From NCBI GenBank assembly GCA_023262005.1, contig JALREL010000174.1, forward strand, positions 1-64,000: a stretch of 64,000 nucleotides of DNA, given 5' to 3'. Below the pieces are notes generated by a model. The model was given only the letters and a program-made list of their open reading frames with translations. It was not told the origin of the DNA and searched no databases. This stretch comes from Sphingorhabdus sp. (GTDB taxonomy: Bacteria; Pseudomonadota; Alphaproteobacteria; Sphingomonadales; Sphingomonadaceae). Shown in pieces: positions 43,585 through 52,578 of this stretch (position 1 is the stretch's first letter; the number at the start of each line of letters is the position of its first letter). The position numbers and the translations under genes are program-made.

Positions 43585-44180
43585 GACGCGATTTCCTTTC
43601 GTTCGCGCAAAAATGCCAGCAGCGGCAGTAATGGCATACCCATGGTGTCGAAATGATCCCCCTCAATCTTCGTGAAAAGTTGCGCGCCTTCGCCCTCGAT
43701 CTGGTAACAACCGACACAATATCGGATCTGATCCCAGTTCCGGTCGACATACTCGTCGATAAATGCGTCGGACAGCGGCCTAACAAGCAGCCTGACGACG
43801 CCAACATGGCGCCAGACTGGAACCCCTGCCGCTGCGGCTACCAGCGCACTGAACAAACGGTGGCTTTTGCCCGACAACATCCTCAGCTGTTCGCGCGCCT
43901 GCTCCGGGCTTTCTGCTTTGCTGAGCAGCTGTCCATCGTCGATGGCAAGGACCTGGTCTGCGCCCAATACCAAGGCGGTCGGATGCTTGGCGGAAATTTT
44001 AAGCGCCTTTGCTTCTGCCAGCGCATCGGCAAGATCGCGTGGGGAAAGATTTTCCTGCTCCAGCCCAAGCTTCAGCGCCTCTTCGTCGACCATCGGCGCC
44101 ATGGCGTCAAAGCTTAAGCCTGCATTTTCAAGAATTTGCCTTCGCGCACTGCTTGTCGAAGCAAGTATGATGTGGCTCAA
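43581..44180 (-). CDS. maf: Maf-family nucleotide pyrophosphatase
   Basis: 199 residues. A house-cleaning enzyme that hydrolyses non-standard or modified nucleotides such as dTTP or UTP derivatives. N-terminal ILASTSSARRQILENAGLSFD is the signature; LVLGADQVLAIDDG has the metal-binding Asp. The C-terminal YCVGCYQIEGEGAQLFTKIEG fits the group. Substrate preference is not shown. Confidence 0.9.
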   Translation of the reverse strand: MSHIILASTSSARRQILENAGLSFDAMAPMVDEEALKLGLEQENLSPRDLADALAEAKALKISAKHPTALVLGADQVLAIDDGQLLSKAESPEQAREQLRMLSGKSHRLFSALVAAAAGVPVWRHVGVVRLLVRPLSDAFIDEYVDRNWDQIRYCVGCYQIEGEGAQLFTKIEGDHFDTMGMPLLPLLAFLRERKEIAS

Positions 44181-45022
44181 GATTCGCCCTCCATCGCCTT
44201 GGCCTGCCCTTGGCTGTTACGTTCATTGAACAGGTTGATGATGGCCGCCGCGCTCTCTTCGATCGAGCGGCGTGTTACATCGATGACCGGCCAGCCATTG
44301 TCGGCAAAGATTCGGCGAGCGAAGGCGATTTCCGCTTTCACCTTGTCTTCGGCAACATAGTCCGTGTCGGGTGCCTGGTTGAGCGAGAGCAAGCGATTGC
44401 GTCGAACCTGCACCAGACGGTCGGCGCTGGTGACAAGGCCAACAACCATGGGATGCTTCAAGGTATAGAGCGCAGCCGGTGGGGGCGATTCAGGAACCAG
44501 CGGAATGTTCGCGGTCTTGTACCCTCGATTGGCAAGGTAGATGCTCGTCGGGGTCTTCGATGTGCGCGAAACACCAGCGAGGACGATATCGGCTTCCTCC
44601 CATTCATGATGGTTGAGCCCATCATCATGCGCGATGGTATATTGGATCGCTTCGACACGGGCGAAATAGGCGGCGTCGAGCGCGTGCTGCCGCCCTGGCC
44701 GGGCCTTTGCCTGCTGGCCCAAAATACCAGAAAGCGCATCGGTTACCGCATCGAGTGCAGCAACGGTGGGCAGCCCCAAGGAACGACACCGTTCCTCCAG
44801 CTTTTGCCGCATCGCCAAATTGACGAGGGTGAAAAGCACCAAACCCGGATTGGCAGCGACATCGACAAGGATGCGTTCGAGATGCGCTTCGGACCGAACC
44901 ATCGGCCAGAAATGCTTGACCACATCAACCTCGTCAAACTGCGCGAGCGCCGCCTTGGCAATATTCTCCAGCGTTTCGCCAGTTGAGTCCGATAACAGGT
45001 GGAGATGGATGCGGTTTTGCAA
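44177..45022 (-). CDS. Pyruvate, phosphate dikinase regulatory protein (PPDK kinase/phosphotransferase)
   Basis: 281 residues. It phosphorylates and dephosphorylates PPDK (or PEP synthase), using ADP and inorganic phosphate. HLHLLSDSTGETLENIAKAAL at the start and the P-loop-like GVSRTSKTPTSIYLANRG are diagnostic; IHDR-like SAEERNSQG closes the chain. In alphaproteobacteria this gene flanks the chromosomal origin opposite hemE, and so it does here. Confidence 0.93.
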   Translation of the reverse strand: MQNRIHLHLLSDSTGETLENIAKAALAQFDEVDVVKHFWPMVRSEAHLERILVDVAANPGLVLFTLVNLAMRQKLEERCRSLGLPTVAALDAVTDALSGILGQQAKARPGRQHALDAAYFARVEAIQYTIAHDDGLNHHEWEEADIVLAGVSRTSKTPTSIYLANRGYKTANIPLVPESPPPAALYTLKHPMVVGLVTSADRLVQVRRNRLLSLNQAPDTDYVAEDKVKAEIAFARRIFADNGWPVIDVTRRSIEESAAAIINLFNERNSQGQAKAMEGES

Positions 45023-45331
45023 AAGATTTATCCCTTACGCACAGCTTTGTGGGCTGCTTGGGGATAAATCAAGGGATGAAAATGGGGATGGCTTTTATGC
45101 CGGATGCATCCTGACTCTCTCTCGGATTCGGGCACAGTTCATCCACAGCCGGAAAGCCTGTTCCACAGCCTGTGAATAACGGGGAAAGTCAGAACCGAAT
45201 CGTGCCAATCCAAGCCAGCCAAAGAGTCAATATGTTGGCAAAAGATAGATATGTGCCTAAGGGCCACACTTGCCCACAGCGCATCATATTTCATCATCCT
45301 TATATCTATTATTTGTTTATTGGATTCCTGC
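45023..45331. other. Chromosomal replication origin (oriC) candidate
   Basis: The 309-bp gap between the divergent PPDK-regulator and hemE genes is the place of the Caulobacter origin. DnaA-box-like sites (consensus TTATCCACA) at one mismatch: 45059-45067 (TGGGGATAA, minus), 45139-45147 (TCATCCACA, plus) and 45171-45179 (TGTGAATAA, minus). Weaker ones lie at 45028-45036, 45159-45167 and 45270-45278. An AT-rich stretch at about 45285-45325 could unwind. Five GANTC methylation sites lie at 45113-45117, 45125-45129, 45197-45201, 45224-45228 and 45323-45327. No TTAA-N7-TTAA CtrA site is seen. Flanking genes diverge as expected for leading-strand transcription. Confidence 0.8.
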
Positions 45332-46366
45332 ATGGCGACCAAACAGCCCGTCCGTAAATTGCTCGCTGTCCTGCGTGGGGAAAAGCTTGCAGTGCCGCCC
45401 ATGTGGCTGATGCGCCAGGCTGGACGCTATCTTCCCGAATATCGTGAGCTTCGCGCGCAAAAGGGTGGATTCCTTGAGCTGGCCTATGACAGCGATGCCG
45501 CTTGTGAAATCACTTTGCAACCGATCCGCCGTTTCGGTTTCGATGGCGCGATCCTGTTTTCGGATATCCTCGTTGTCCCGCATGCCATGGGGCAGGATCT
45601 GTGGTTCGAAACCGGAGAAGGGCCGCGACTGGCACCCAAGCTCGCCGAATATGATTGGCAAAAACTGGTACCCGCGCCCGAGCGCCTGAATCCGGTATAT
45701 GAAACGGTTCGCAAGGTCCGTGCCGCCTTGCCAGCCGAAACCACCTTCTTGGGCTTTGCAGGCAGCCCCTGGACCGTGGCAACCTATATGGTCGCCGGAC
45801 AGGGCAGCAAGGACCATGCAGAGACGCGCAGCCTTGCCTATGCGGACCCGGTGAAGTTTGGCGAGCTGATTGATGCCATAACTGCAACCACCATCGATTA
45901 TCTGTCGAAGCAGATCGAAGCGGGTGTCGATGCGGTGCAATTGTTCGACAGTTGGGCTGGTTCGCTCTCCCCGGCGCAATTCGAACGCTGGGTCATTGCG
46001 CCCAATGCTGCGATCGTATCTGCATTGCGTGCGCGCCATCCCGACACGCCGATCATCGGTTTCCCCAAAGGTGCAGGGGGCAAGCTTCCTGCTTATGCCC
46101 GTGAAGTATGCCCTGATGCGTTGGGCCTGGATGAAACTGTCGATCCGCTATGGGCACATGCCTCGCTGCCCGAAAATCTTCCGGTGCAGGGCAATCTTGA
46201 TCCGCTGGCACTGATGGCGGGTGGGGAAGCGCTTGAGTCAGCGGTTGCGCATATCCTCAAGGCGTTTGAATCGCGGCCGCATATTTTCAATCTCGGCCCC
46301 GGCATTTTGCAGCACACCCCCATTGCGCATGTCGAAAAGCTGCTTAATTTGGTCCGCGGGGGATAA
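45332..46366 (+). CDS. hemE: Uroporphyrinogen decarboxylase
   Basis: 344 residues from ATG 45332. Cofactor-free decarboxylation of uroporphyrinogen III to coproporphyrinogen III. N-terminal PPMWLMRQAGRYLPEYRELR is the signature; LFSDILVVPHAMGQDLWF, GFAGSPWTVATYMV and QLFDSWAGSLSP follow. It borders the origin and starts a gene series running away from it, with hemJ next. Confidence 0.95.
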   Translation: MATKQPVRKLLAVLRGEKLAVPPMWLMRQAGRYLPEYRELRAQKGGFLELAYDSDAACEITLQPIRRFGFDGAILFSDILVVPHAMGQDLWFETGEGPRLAPKLAEYDWQKLVPAPERLNPVYETVRKVRAALPAETTFLGFAGSPWTVATYMVAGQGSKDHAETRSLAYADPVKFGELIDAITATTIDYLSKQIEAGVDAVQLFDSWAGSLSPAQFERWVIAPNAAIVSALRARHPDTPIIGFPKGAGGKLPAYAREVCPDALGLDETVDPLWAHASLPENLPVQGNLDPLALMAGGEALESAVAHILKAFESRPHIFNLGPGILQHTPIAHVEKLLNLVRGG

Positions 46367-46383
46367 CCAAGGCGGATTCCCGA

Positions 46384-46827
46384 ATGACGGAAACCATCGC
46401 ATTGCTCTATTTCTGGCTCAAATCGGCGCACATCATTTTCGTCATCTTCTGGATGGCGGGGCTTTTCATGCTTCCGCGCTTCTTTGTGTACCACCAGGAA
46501 AGCCTGCAAGGTTCTGAAGAAGAGTCACGCTGGGTGGAGCGTGAGCGGCGGTTGGTCCGCATCATCCTGAACCCGGCGATGATCATTGTCTGGATCGTTG
46601 GTTTATTACTCACCTGGCATATCGGGGCGTTCAGCGAAGGCTGGTTCCATCTGAAGCTCCTCGCTGTGTTGGGTCTTTCCGCCTATCATGGCTGGATGGT
46701 CGGTTATTCCAAGAAGCTGGCCGCAGGCGAGCGGCCATTGGAGGGCAAGAAACTGCGCATCCTCAATGAAGTTCCCGGCATTGCTGCGGCGGTTATTGTG
46801 ATACTCGTCGTCGCCAAGCCGTTTTGA
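46384..46827 (+). CDS. hemJ: Protoporphyrinogen oxidase HemJ
   Basis: 147 residues with four membrane helices. Conserved residues of the HemJ family include His in LKSAHIIFVIFWMAGLFMLPRFFVYH and Lys/His in LKLLAVLGLSAYHGWM. It makes protoporphyrin IX for heme. It follows hemE by 17 bases, a fixed pairing near alphaproteobacterial origins. Confidence 0.92.
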   Translation: MTETIALLYFWLKSAHIIFVIFWMAGLFMLPRFFVYHQESLQGSEEESRWVERERRLVRIILNPAMIIVWIVGLLLTWHIGAFSEGWFHLKLLAVLGLSAYHGWMVGYSKKLAAGERPLEGKKLRILNEVPGIAAAVIVILVVAKPF

Positions 46828-46986
46828 CCGGCATTGACTAATCGGGCCTGAAAGCTTAATTGAAAAGCCAAGCCCGTCCTGGGCGTGAGGCGCATTCCTC
46901 TTTCCAACGACAACGCGCCATCGAACTTTCCATATATTCCGGCAGCTCTTTACGCCGGTAATCCAATTTCCAGCGGAACCACGCAC

Positions 46987-48243
46987 ATGCATTTGAAAGA
47001 CCTCAAGAACAAGAAACCCGCCGAACTCGTCTCGATGGCTGAAGAGCTGGAGATTGAGGGCGCATCAACGCTGCGCAAGCAGGATCTGATGTTCGCGATC
47101 TTGAAAGAGATGGCAGAGGATGGTGAGCAGATCATCGGCGAAGGCACGATTGAGGTACTCCCCGACAGCTTCGGCTTCCTGCGTTCGCCTGAGGCAAACT
47201 ATCTCGCCGGACCTGACGACATTTATGTCTCGCCCAACATGGTGCGCCAATATGGCCTGCGCACCGGCGACACCGTTGAAGGTGAAATCCGCGCGCCCAA
47301 GGATGGCGAGCGTTATTTTGCGCTCACCAAGGTGCTCAAGGTCAATTTCGACGATCCCGATGCTGTCCGCCACCGGGTCAATTTCGATAACCTGACTCCG
47401 CTTTATCCGGATCAGAAGCTAACGCTCGATACGCTTGATCCCACCGTCAAGGACAAGTCGGCGCGCGTCATCGATATCATCAGCCCGCAGGGCAAGGGCC
47501 AGCGCGCCCTGATCGTCGCACCGCCGCGTACCGGTAAAACCGTGTTGCTGCAGAATATAGCCAAGGCGATTACCGACAACCATCCCGAAGTCTTCCTGAT
47601 CGTTCTGCTCATCGACGAACGCCCCGAGGAAGTCACCGACATGCAGCGCAGCGTGAAGGGTGAGGTCGTCTCCTCGACCTTTGACGAGCCTGCAACCCGC
47701 CACGTCCAGGTCGCCGAAATGGTGATCGAAAAGGCGAAGCGCCTCGTGGAGCACAAGCATGACGTCGTCATCCTGCTCGACTCGATTACCCGCCTTGGTC
47801 GCGCCTACAACACCGTTGTCCCTTCATCGGGCAAGGTGTTGACCGGTGGTGTCGATGCTAACGCATTGCAACGTCCTAAGCGCTTCTTCGGCGCCGCGCG
47901 TAATATCGAGGAAGGCGGTTCGCTCTCGATTATCGCCACCGCGCTGATCGATACTGGTAGCCGCATGGACGAAGTGATCTTCGAGGAATTCAAAGGCACG
48001 GGTAACTCCGAAATCGTCCTTGATCGCAAGGTCGCTGACAAGCGCATCTTCCCGGCGCTCGATGTCGGTAAATCGGGCACGCGCAAGGAAGAACTGCTGG
48101 TCGAGAAGGACAAGCTCACCAAGATGTGGGTGCTGCGCCGTATCCTGATGCAGATGGGCACCGTCGACGCGATGGAATTCCTGCTCGACAAGATGAAGGA
48201 TTCGAAGACCAACGAAGACTTCTTCGATTCGATGAACCAATAA
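46987..48243 (+). CDS. rho: Transcription termination factor Rho
   Basis: 418 residues. An RNA-dependent ATPase hexamer. N-terminal [22 protein letters not shown] and a cold-shock-type RNA-binding domain ([25 protein letters not shown]) precede the motor: P-loop [41 protein letters not shown] and the R-loop [13 protein letters not shown]. An upstream in-frame ATG-less extension is not needed; ATG 46987 gives the standard length. Confidence 0.96.
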   Translation: MHLKDLKNKKPAELVSMAEELEIEGASTLRKQDLMFAILKEMAEDGEQIIGEGTIEVLPDSFGFLRSPEANYLAGPDDIYVSPNMVRQYGLRTGDTVEGEIRAPKDGERYFALTKVLKVNFDDPDAVRHRVNFDNLTPLYPDQKLTLDTLDPTVKDKSARVIDIISPQGKGQRALIVAPPRTGKTVLLQNIAKAITDNHPEVFLIVLLIDERPEEVTDMQRSVKGEVVSSTFDEPATRHVQVAEMVIEKAKRLVEHKHDVVILLDSITRLGRAYNTVVPSSGKVLTGGVDANALQRPKRFFGAARNIEEGGSLSIIATALIDTGSRMDEVIFEEFKGTGNSEIVLDRKVADKRIFPALDVGKSGTRKEELLVEKDKLTKMWVLRRILMQMGTVDAMEFLLDKMKDSKTNEDFFDSMNQ

Positions 48244-48256
48244 TAGGGTTCCGCCG

Positions 48257-48757
48257 ATGCCAAAGGTTATCCTTGTCGTCGGCTGCACCGGTGCGGGCAA
48301 AACAACCTATGCCCGCAAATTGGCGGACGAGCTGGGCGCGCTGCGCTTTTCGATCGATGAATGGATGGTGCCGCTTTTCGGCCCCGACCAACCTGATCCG
48401 ATCCGTTTTGACTGGATGATCGAGCGGGTGAATCGGTGCGAAGCGATGATTTTCGCGATGGTGCAGCAGGCTGCGACGTGCGGACTTCCTTCGGTGCTCG
48501 ACCTGGGATTTACCCAGAAGCAGCATCGCGAGAAATTCCGGCAACTTTGCGCAGATGCTGGGCTGGATGCCGTGGTGCACTTCGTCGATGTACCGCGCGA
48601 AACGCGCTGGCAACGCGTTCAGGATCGCAACATCCGGCAGGGTGAAACCTACGCGATGCAGGTTGATCGTTCGATGTTTGATTTTATGGAGCAGATGTGG
48701 GAACCGCCCACGCAAGACGAATGGGAAACAGGCGGCGGTTGCCGCATTGCCTTCTGA
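48257..48757 (+). CDS. P-loop kinase-like ATP-binding protein
   Basis: 166 residues. P-loop GCTGAGKTTYARKLA and switch region RFSIDEWMVPLFG with a DxW motif point to an AAA/zeta-like small-molecule kinase fold (similar to gluconate/chloramphenicol kinases). FVDVPRETRWQRVQDRN is the typical lid with Arg-Arg. Neighbour to rho. Substrate unknown. Confidence 0.82.
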   Translation: MPKVILVVGCTGAGKTTYARKLADELGALRFSIDEWMVPLFGPDQPDPIRFDWMIERVNRCEAMIFAMVQQAATCGLPSVLDLGFTQKQHREKFRQLCADAGLDAVVHFVDVPRETRWQRVQDRNIRQGETYAMQVDRSMFDFMEQMWEPPTQDEWETGGGCRIAF

Positions 48758-48784
48758 GCCGCCACAGCTACAAATAGGAACAAG

Positions 48785-49540
48785 ATGCTAGACCTGATCA
48801 CATTGGCCAGCCACGTTGCTGCGACGACTGCACCCTCGCTGGGTGGCCCCGCCGAAATCTGGGCGGCGATCGTCAAGGATTTCTCCAATATCACCAGCCC
48901 GTCGGCGTTCAGCGCCTTCCTGCAGGTGTTGATGATCGACATCGTGCTGGCGGGGGATAATGCCATCGTTGTTGGCGCGCTTGCGGCCGGCCTTCCGGCA
49001 GACCAGCGCAAGAAGGTGATCGCAATTGGTGTGATTGCGGCTTTGGTACTGCGCATCGTCTTCGCACTGATGGTGACATGGCTGCTGGGCATTGTCGGCC
49101 TGATCTTTGCCGGCGGGGTGCTGTTGCTGTGGGTCGCCTGGCGCATGTACCGCGATATCGCGGTCGATCATGCGACCGATTCCCCAGGTTCGCCTGAAAT
49201 CGAAGGCGACGAGGATTCGGGCATCAAGCCGGCGAAAAGCTTTGTCGGTGCGGCGTGGGCCGTTGCCTTGGCCGACGTTTCGATGAGCCTCGACAATGTG
49301 CTGGCGGTTGCCGGTGCCGCAAAGGACCATCCGGGTATCCTGATCGTCGGCCTGATCTTTGCGGTCGCGCTGATGGGTGTGGCCGCCAATATCATCGCCA
49401 AATATATCGAGCGCTACAAATGGATCGCGTGGATCGGTCTTGCGGTCATCGTCTATGTTGCGATCAAGATGATCTATGACGGTTGGGTTGATCCGCAGCT
49501 TGGCCTTGGAAAATTTGTTGCCCCGTTGATCGGCGGTTGA
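48785..49540 (+). CDS. TerC-family integral membrane protein
   Basis: 251 residues with about seven helices. VLMIDIVLAGDNAIVVGALAAGLP carries the family's conserved Asp-Asn pair, repeated in LADVSMSLDNVLAVAGAA. TerC homologues are linked to metal (Mn) export or tellurite resistance; here a housekeeping-type copy. The loop of 190-205 is acidic. Confidence 0.87.
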   Translation: MLDLITLASHVAATTAPSLGGPAEIWAAIVKDFSNITSPSAFSAFLQVLMIDIVLAGDNAIVVGALAAGLPADQRKKVIAIGVIAALVLRIVFALMVTWLLGIVGLIFAGGVLLLWVAWRMYRDIAVDHATDSPGSPEIEGDEDSGIKPAKSFVGAAWAVALADVSMSLDNVLAVAGAAKDHPGILIVGLIFAVALMGVAANIIAKYIERYKWIAWIGLAVIVYVAIKMIYDGWVDPQLGLGKFVAPLIGG

Positions 49541-49551
49541 GCTTAAAGGTT

Positions 49552-50145
49552 ATGGCGAGCCTCTGGACCGAACAACCGGAACTGGAGGGTCGCCATGTCC
49601 TGCTGCGGCCAATGGTCCGCAGCGACGGGCCGGCAATCGTCGATGCGGCGAGCGATGGCAGGTTGTGGGAGCTATTCTATACTTCGGTTCCTGATGCGGA
49701 CGGTATCGAAACCTATCTCGACACCGCCTTGGCCGAAAAGGGTTTTGGCCGGGCGATGCCGTTTGTCGTTATCGAGAAAGCCAGTGGTAAAATCATTGGT
49801 GCCACCCGTTATCTGCGCATGAACGAAGATGCCCTGCGGCTGGAAATAGGCGCGACCTTCTACGCCAAACGGACACAACGAACCGCAATCAACAGCGAGA
49901 CCAAGCTGCTTTTGCTTCAACACGCGTTTGAAGCGCTGAATTGCCAATGCGTCCAGATCAGGACCGATGCCTTTAACTTCCAATCGCAAAGAGCGATTGA
50001 GCGCTTGGGTGCGAAGAAAGATGGAATTCTTCGCAACCATGCATATCTCAAAGGGCGTTTACGTGATCTGGTCGTTTACTCGATAATCGCCAACGAATGG
50101 GAAGGCGTGAAGCGTAACCTGCAGATTAGGTTGGCGCGCGGCTGA
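49552..50145 (+). CDS. GNAT-family N-acetyltransferase
   Basis: 197 residues from ATG 49552 (TTG 49537 overlaps the terC stop, less likely). It matches the RimJ/RimL group: EGRHVLLRPMVRSDGPAIVDAA, then IGATRYLRMNEDALRLEIGATFYAK with the characteristic RTAINSETKLLLLQHAFEAL, and NFQSQRAIERLGAKKDGILRNH. Probably acetylates protein N-termini or a small amine; the target is unknown. Confidence 0.87.
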   Translation: MASLWTEQPELEGRHVLLRPMVRSDGPAIVDAASDGRLWELFYTSVPDADGIETYLDTALAEKGFGRAMPFVVIEKASGKIIGATRYLRMNEDALRLEIGATFYAKRTQRTAINSETKLLLLQHAFEALNCQCVQIRTDAFNFQSQRAIERLGAKKDGILRNHAYLKGRLRDLVVYSIIANEWEGVKRNLQIRLARG

Positions 50146-50148
50146 CGC

Positions 50149-50859
50149 CTAACCAAGATGCTCGTGGAAAAACGCAACCGTTCGTGAATCGGCGAGCTGC
50201 GCGCCTTCTTCATTGCGGCGATTGCCCATTTCCGCTGCAAATCCATGATCAAGACCAACATAGTCGTGCAAGACGACTTTGGGGTGCTTGTCGAGCTCGG
50301 CATGGATTGCGGCTTGCGCTTCAGGCCCGACAAAATGGTCTGCAGTCGGGATGTGGAGCATCAGCGGGTTGGCAATGGCGTGGCTTTCATTGAGCATCGT
50401 ATCAATCATGACGCCATAATATCCAACCGACGCGTCGATGTCGGTGCGCGCCGCAGCCATATAGGCGAGGCGACCGCCTAGGCAGTAACCGACGCAACCG
50501 ACTTTCTGCACCGCGGGCGCACCCAGTTCGCCGCGGCGAATCGCGTGGATGGCGGCTTCGATGTCCTTCACCCCGTCATTGGGCTCATATTGTCCGAAAT
50601 AGCCAAAAGCTTCCTGAAGCTGTTCTTCAATATCGGGATTAAGTTCGACCCCGGGTGCAAAACGCCAGAATATATCGATGGCAACCGCCAGATAGCCAGC
50701 CTCAGCCCATTTGTCGCACTTTTGCCGGATGCCTGGATTCACGCCGAAAATTTCGGGGATCACGATCATCGCAGCTTTGGCTTCGCCGGCGGGTTTGGCG
50801 ACATAGGCACCGAACATGGCGTCTTCATCGAAAGCACGAATCTTGGTCATCTCGCCCAT
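50149..50859 (-). CDS. Dienelactone hydrolase family protein
   Basis: 236 residues, alpha/beta hydrolase. AGGAG lies 7 bases before ATG 50859. The nucleophile elbow is VGYCLGGRLA, with Cys in place of Ser as in dienelactone hydrolase. The acidic residue is in IPTADHFVG and the His in LDHGFAAEMG. It opens lactones or esters; the real substrate is unknown. Faces away from the DUF6489 gene. Confidence 0.88.
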   Translation of the reverse strand: MGEMTKIRAFDEDAMFGAYVAKPAGEAKAAMIVIPEIFGVNPGIRQKCDKWAEAGYLAVAIDIFWRFAPGVELNPDIEEQLQEAFGYFGQYEPNDGVKDIEAAIHAIRRGELGAPAVQKVGCVGYCLGGRLAYMAAARTDIDASVGYYGVMIDTMLNESHAIANPLMLHIPTADHFVGPEAQAAIHAELDKHPKVVLHDYVGLDHGFAAEMGNRRNEEGAQLADSRTVAFFHEHLG

Positions 50860-50955
50860 GATCATTCTCCTGAAATCAAAAAATTGCCCCTGTCGCTTAT
50901 GCCACTATAGTGTGGCGGACAATGCCGGAATATCGCCTGCGGGCAGGGAGGTAGC

Positions 50956-51207
50956 ATGAAATTCAACATCGAAGTCGATACGACTCCTGAAGAGGTACGG
51001 CGCCTGATGGGCCTGCCCGATCTTTCCGAAGTTCATGAAGTCTATCTCGAAAAGCTCAAGACTGTCGCCGACAAGGGGCTGACGCCGGACATGGTGCAGA
51101 ACATGATCCGCAACTGGGTTCCGATGGGCGACCAAAGCATGGATTTCATTAAGGGCCTGATGGGCGGCCTTGCGGGTGGCGGCCTCGCCGGCAAGGACAA
51201 GAAATAG
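50956..51207 (+). CDS. DUF6489-family small protein
   Basis: 83 residues. MKFNIEVDTTPEEVRRLMGLPDLSEVHEVYLEKL matches the DUF6489 group. Helical with a Gly-rich tail. Its role is unknown. It lies 9 bases before mnmE, in the same operon. Confidence 0.85.
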   Translation: MKFNIEVDTTPEEVRRLMGLPDLSEVHEVYLEKLKTVADKGLTPDMVQNMIRNWVPMGDQSMDFIKGLMGGLAGGGLAGKDKK

Positions 51208-51216
51208 AGTTTAACG

Positions 51217-52509
51217 ATGGACAGCGTTGATACGATCTTCGCGCTGTCCAGCGGCGCACCACCTTCGGCCATCGGGGTGATGCGGATCAGCGGGCCTCGC
51301 GCGTTCGATGCTGTGAAGGCGCTGGCGGGAACATTGCCCCCGGCGCGCAAGGCATCGCTGCGGAAATTGCACGATCCGGAAAATGGCAGCCTTCTCGACG
51401 AGGCATTGGTGCTGGTCTTTCCCGGCCCGGCCACCGCCACGGGAGAGGATCTTGCCGAATTGCATCTGCATGGCGGACGCGCGGTTGTGCGCGGGATCGA
51501 AAACGCACTTGCCCATATCCAGGGGCTCCGCCGCGCTGAGGCAGGTGAGTTTACCCGCAGGGCCTTTGCCAATGGCCGCATCGATCTCAACGAGGCTGAA
51601 GGGCTCGCTGACCTTTTGGCAGCCGAAACCGAATGGCAACGACGCTCCGCCGCTGCCATGGCGGGCGGCGCATTCAGTGCCCAAGTGGAACAATGGCGAG
51701 AGGCACTTTTGCGCTTGGCTGCGATGCTCGAGGCCGAGCTTGATTTTTCCGATGAAGATGATGTTGGAGAACAAGATTACTCAAATATTTCAAATGGATG
51801 CATCGAACTTCATGACGCCATTTCAGGGCATTTGAATTATCCGGCAGCGGAAAAGTTGCGCGACGGCTTGCGTGTGGTGCTTGCCGGTCCGCCCAACAGC
51901 GGCAAATCCACTTTGCTCAATGCCCTTGTGTCGCGCGAAGCCGCGATAGTGTCGGATATTGCGGGGACGACCCGCGACCTCATTGAAGTGCCGGTATCGT
52001 TGGAAGGTATTCCCTTCCTTTTCACCGACACAGCCGGTTTGCGCGATGAAAGCGGGGATGTAATCGAGCTGATCGGTATGGAGCGGGCCGAACGAGCGAT
52101 GGCCGAGGCGGACATGCTATTGTGGTTGGGGCCCCAAGGCGACGCGCCAAAGCATACGGCGCTTGTCCAAATCGAAGCCAAGGCGGATCTTGCGGACCAT
52201 ACCAGAAAGTCCGATGCGATTATCGTTTCCGCACGAACCGGGCAGGGGATGCCCGAGCTTGTTGCCTTTCTCGTAAAACATGCCCGCGACATGCTTCCGC
52301 CCCCTGATGCCTTTGCGCTCAATCAAAGGCAGCGGCATTTGCTGCGCGATACCGCGCTCTTCCTCTCACATGCATCCAGGGCGCATGATCCGCTGATCAT
52401 GGCAGAGGAACTTCGCCAAGCCCGGCTCGCTCTCGACGCCTTGACCGGCAGGGCGAGCACCGAAGATATGCTCGATGCACTGTTCGGGCGATTCTGCATC
52501 GGGAAATAG
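51217..52509 (+). CDS. mnmE: tRNA modification GTPase MnmE
   Basis: 430 residues. With MnmG it makes 5-carboxymethylaminomethyluridine at tRNA wobble position 34. N-terminal folate-binding part (DTIFALSSGAPPSAIGVMRISG), central G domain with GPPNSGKSTLLN (P-loop), DIAGTTRD and DTAGLRDE, and the C-terminal FCIGK end. The usual NKxD is weakened (EAKADL). Gap to mnmG holds a parS site. Confidence 0.95.
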   Translation: MDSVDTIFALSSGAPPSAIGVMRISGPRAFDAVKALAGTLPPARKASLRKLHDPENGSLLDEALVLVFPGPATATGEDLAELHLHGGRAVVRGIENALAHIQGLRRAEAGEFTRRAFANGRIDLNEAEGLADLLAAETEWQRRSAAAMAGGAFSAQVEQWREALLRLAAMLEAELDFSDEDDVGEQDYSNISNGCIELHDAISGHLNYPAAEKLRDGLRVVLAGPPNSGKSTLLNALVSREAAIVSDIAGTTRDLIEVPVSLEGIPFLFTDTAGLRDESGDVIELIGMERAERAMAEADMLLWLGPQGDAPKHTALVQIEAKADLADHTRKSDAIIVSARTGQGMPELVAFLVKHARDMLPPPDAFALNQRQRHLLRDTALFLSHASRAHDPLIMAEELRQARLALDALTGRASTEDMLDALFGRFCIGK

Positions 52510-52513
52510 GCAC

Positions 52514-52529
52514 TGTTCCACGTGGAACA
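52514..52529. promoter_or_regulatory. parS site 1 (variant)
   Basis: TGTTCCACGTGGAACA is a 16-bp perfect palindrome, differing from the TGTTTCACGTGAAACA parS consensus at one symmetric pair. It is 4 bases past the mnmE stop and is a likely ParB-loading site. Confidence 0.88.
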
Positions 52530-52578
52530 TCCCGACTCATTTTGACCCTTTCCCCATGGTGCGCTATGCGCGCGAACA

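Noticed and set aside
45001-45331. CtrA-controlled origin as in Caulobacter
   Set aside because: No TTAA-N7-TTAA pair is visible in the gap, so only the position, not the CtrA control, is claimed.
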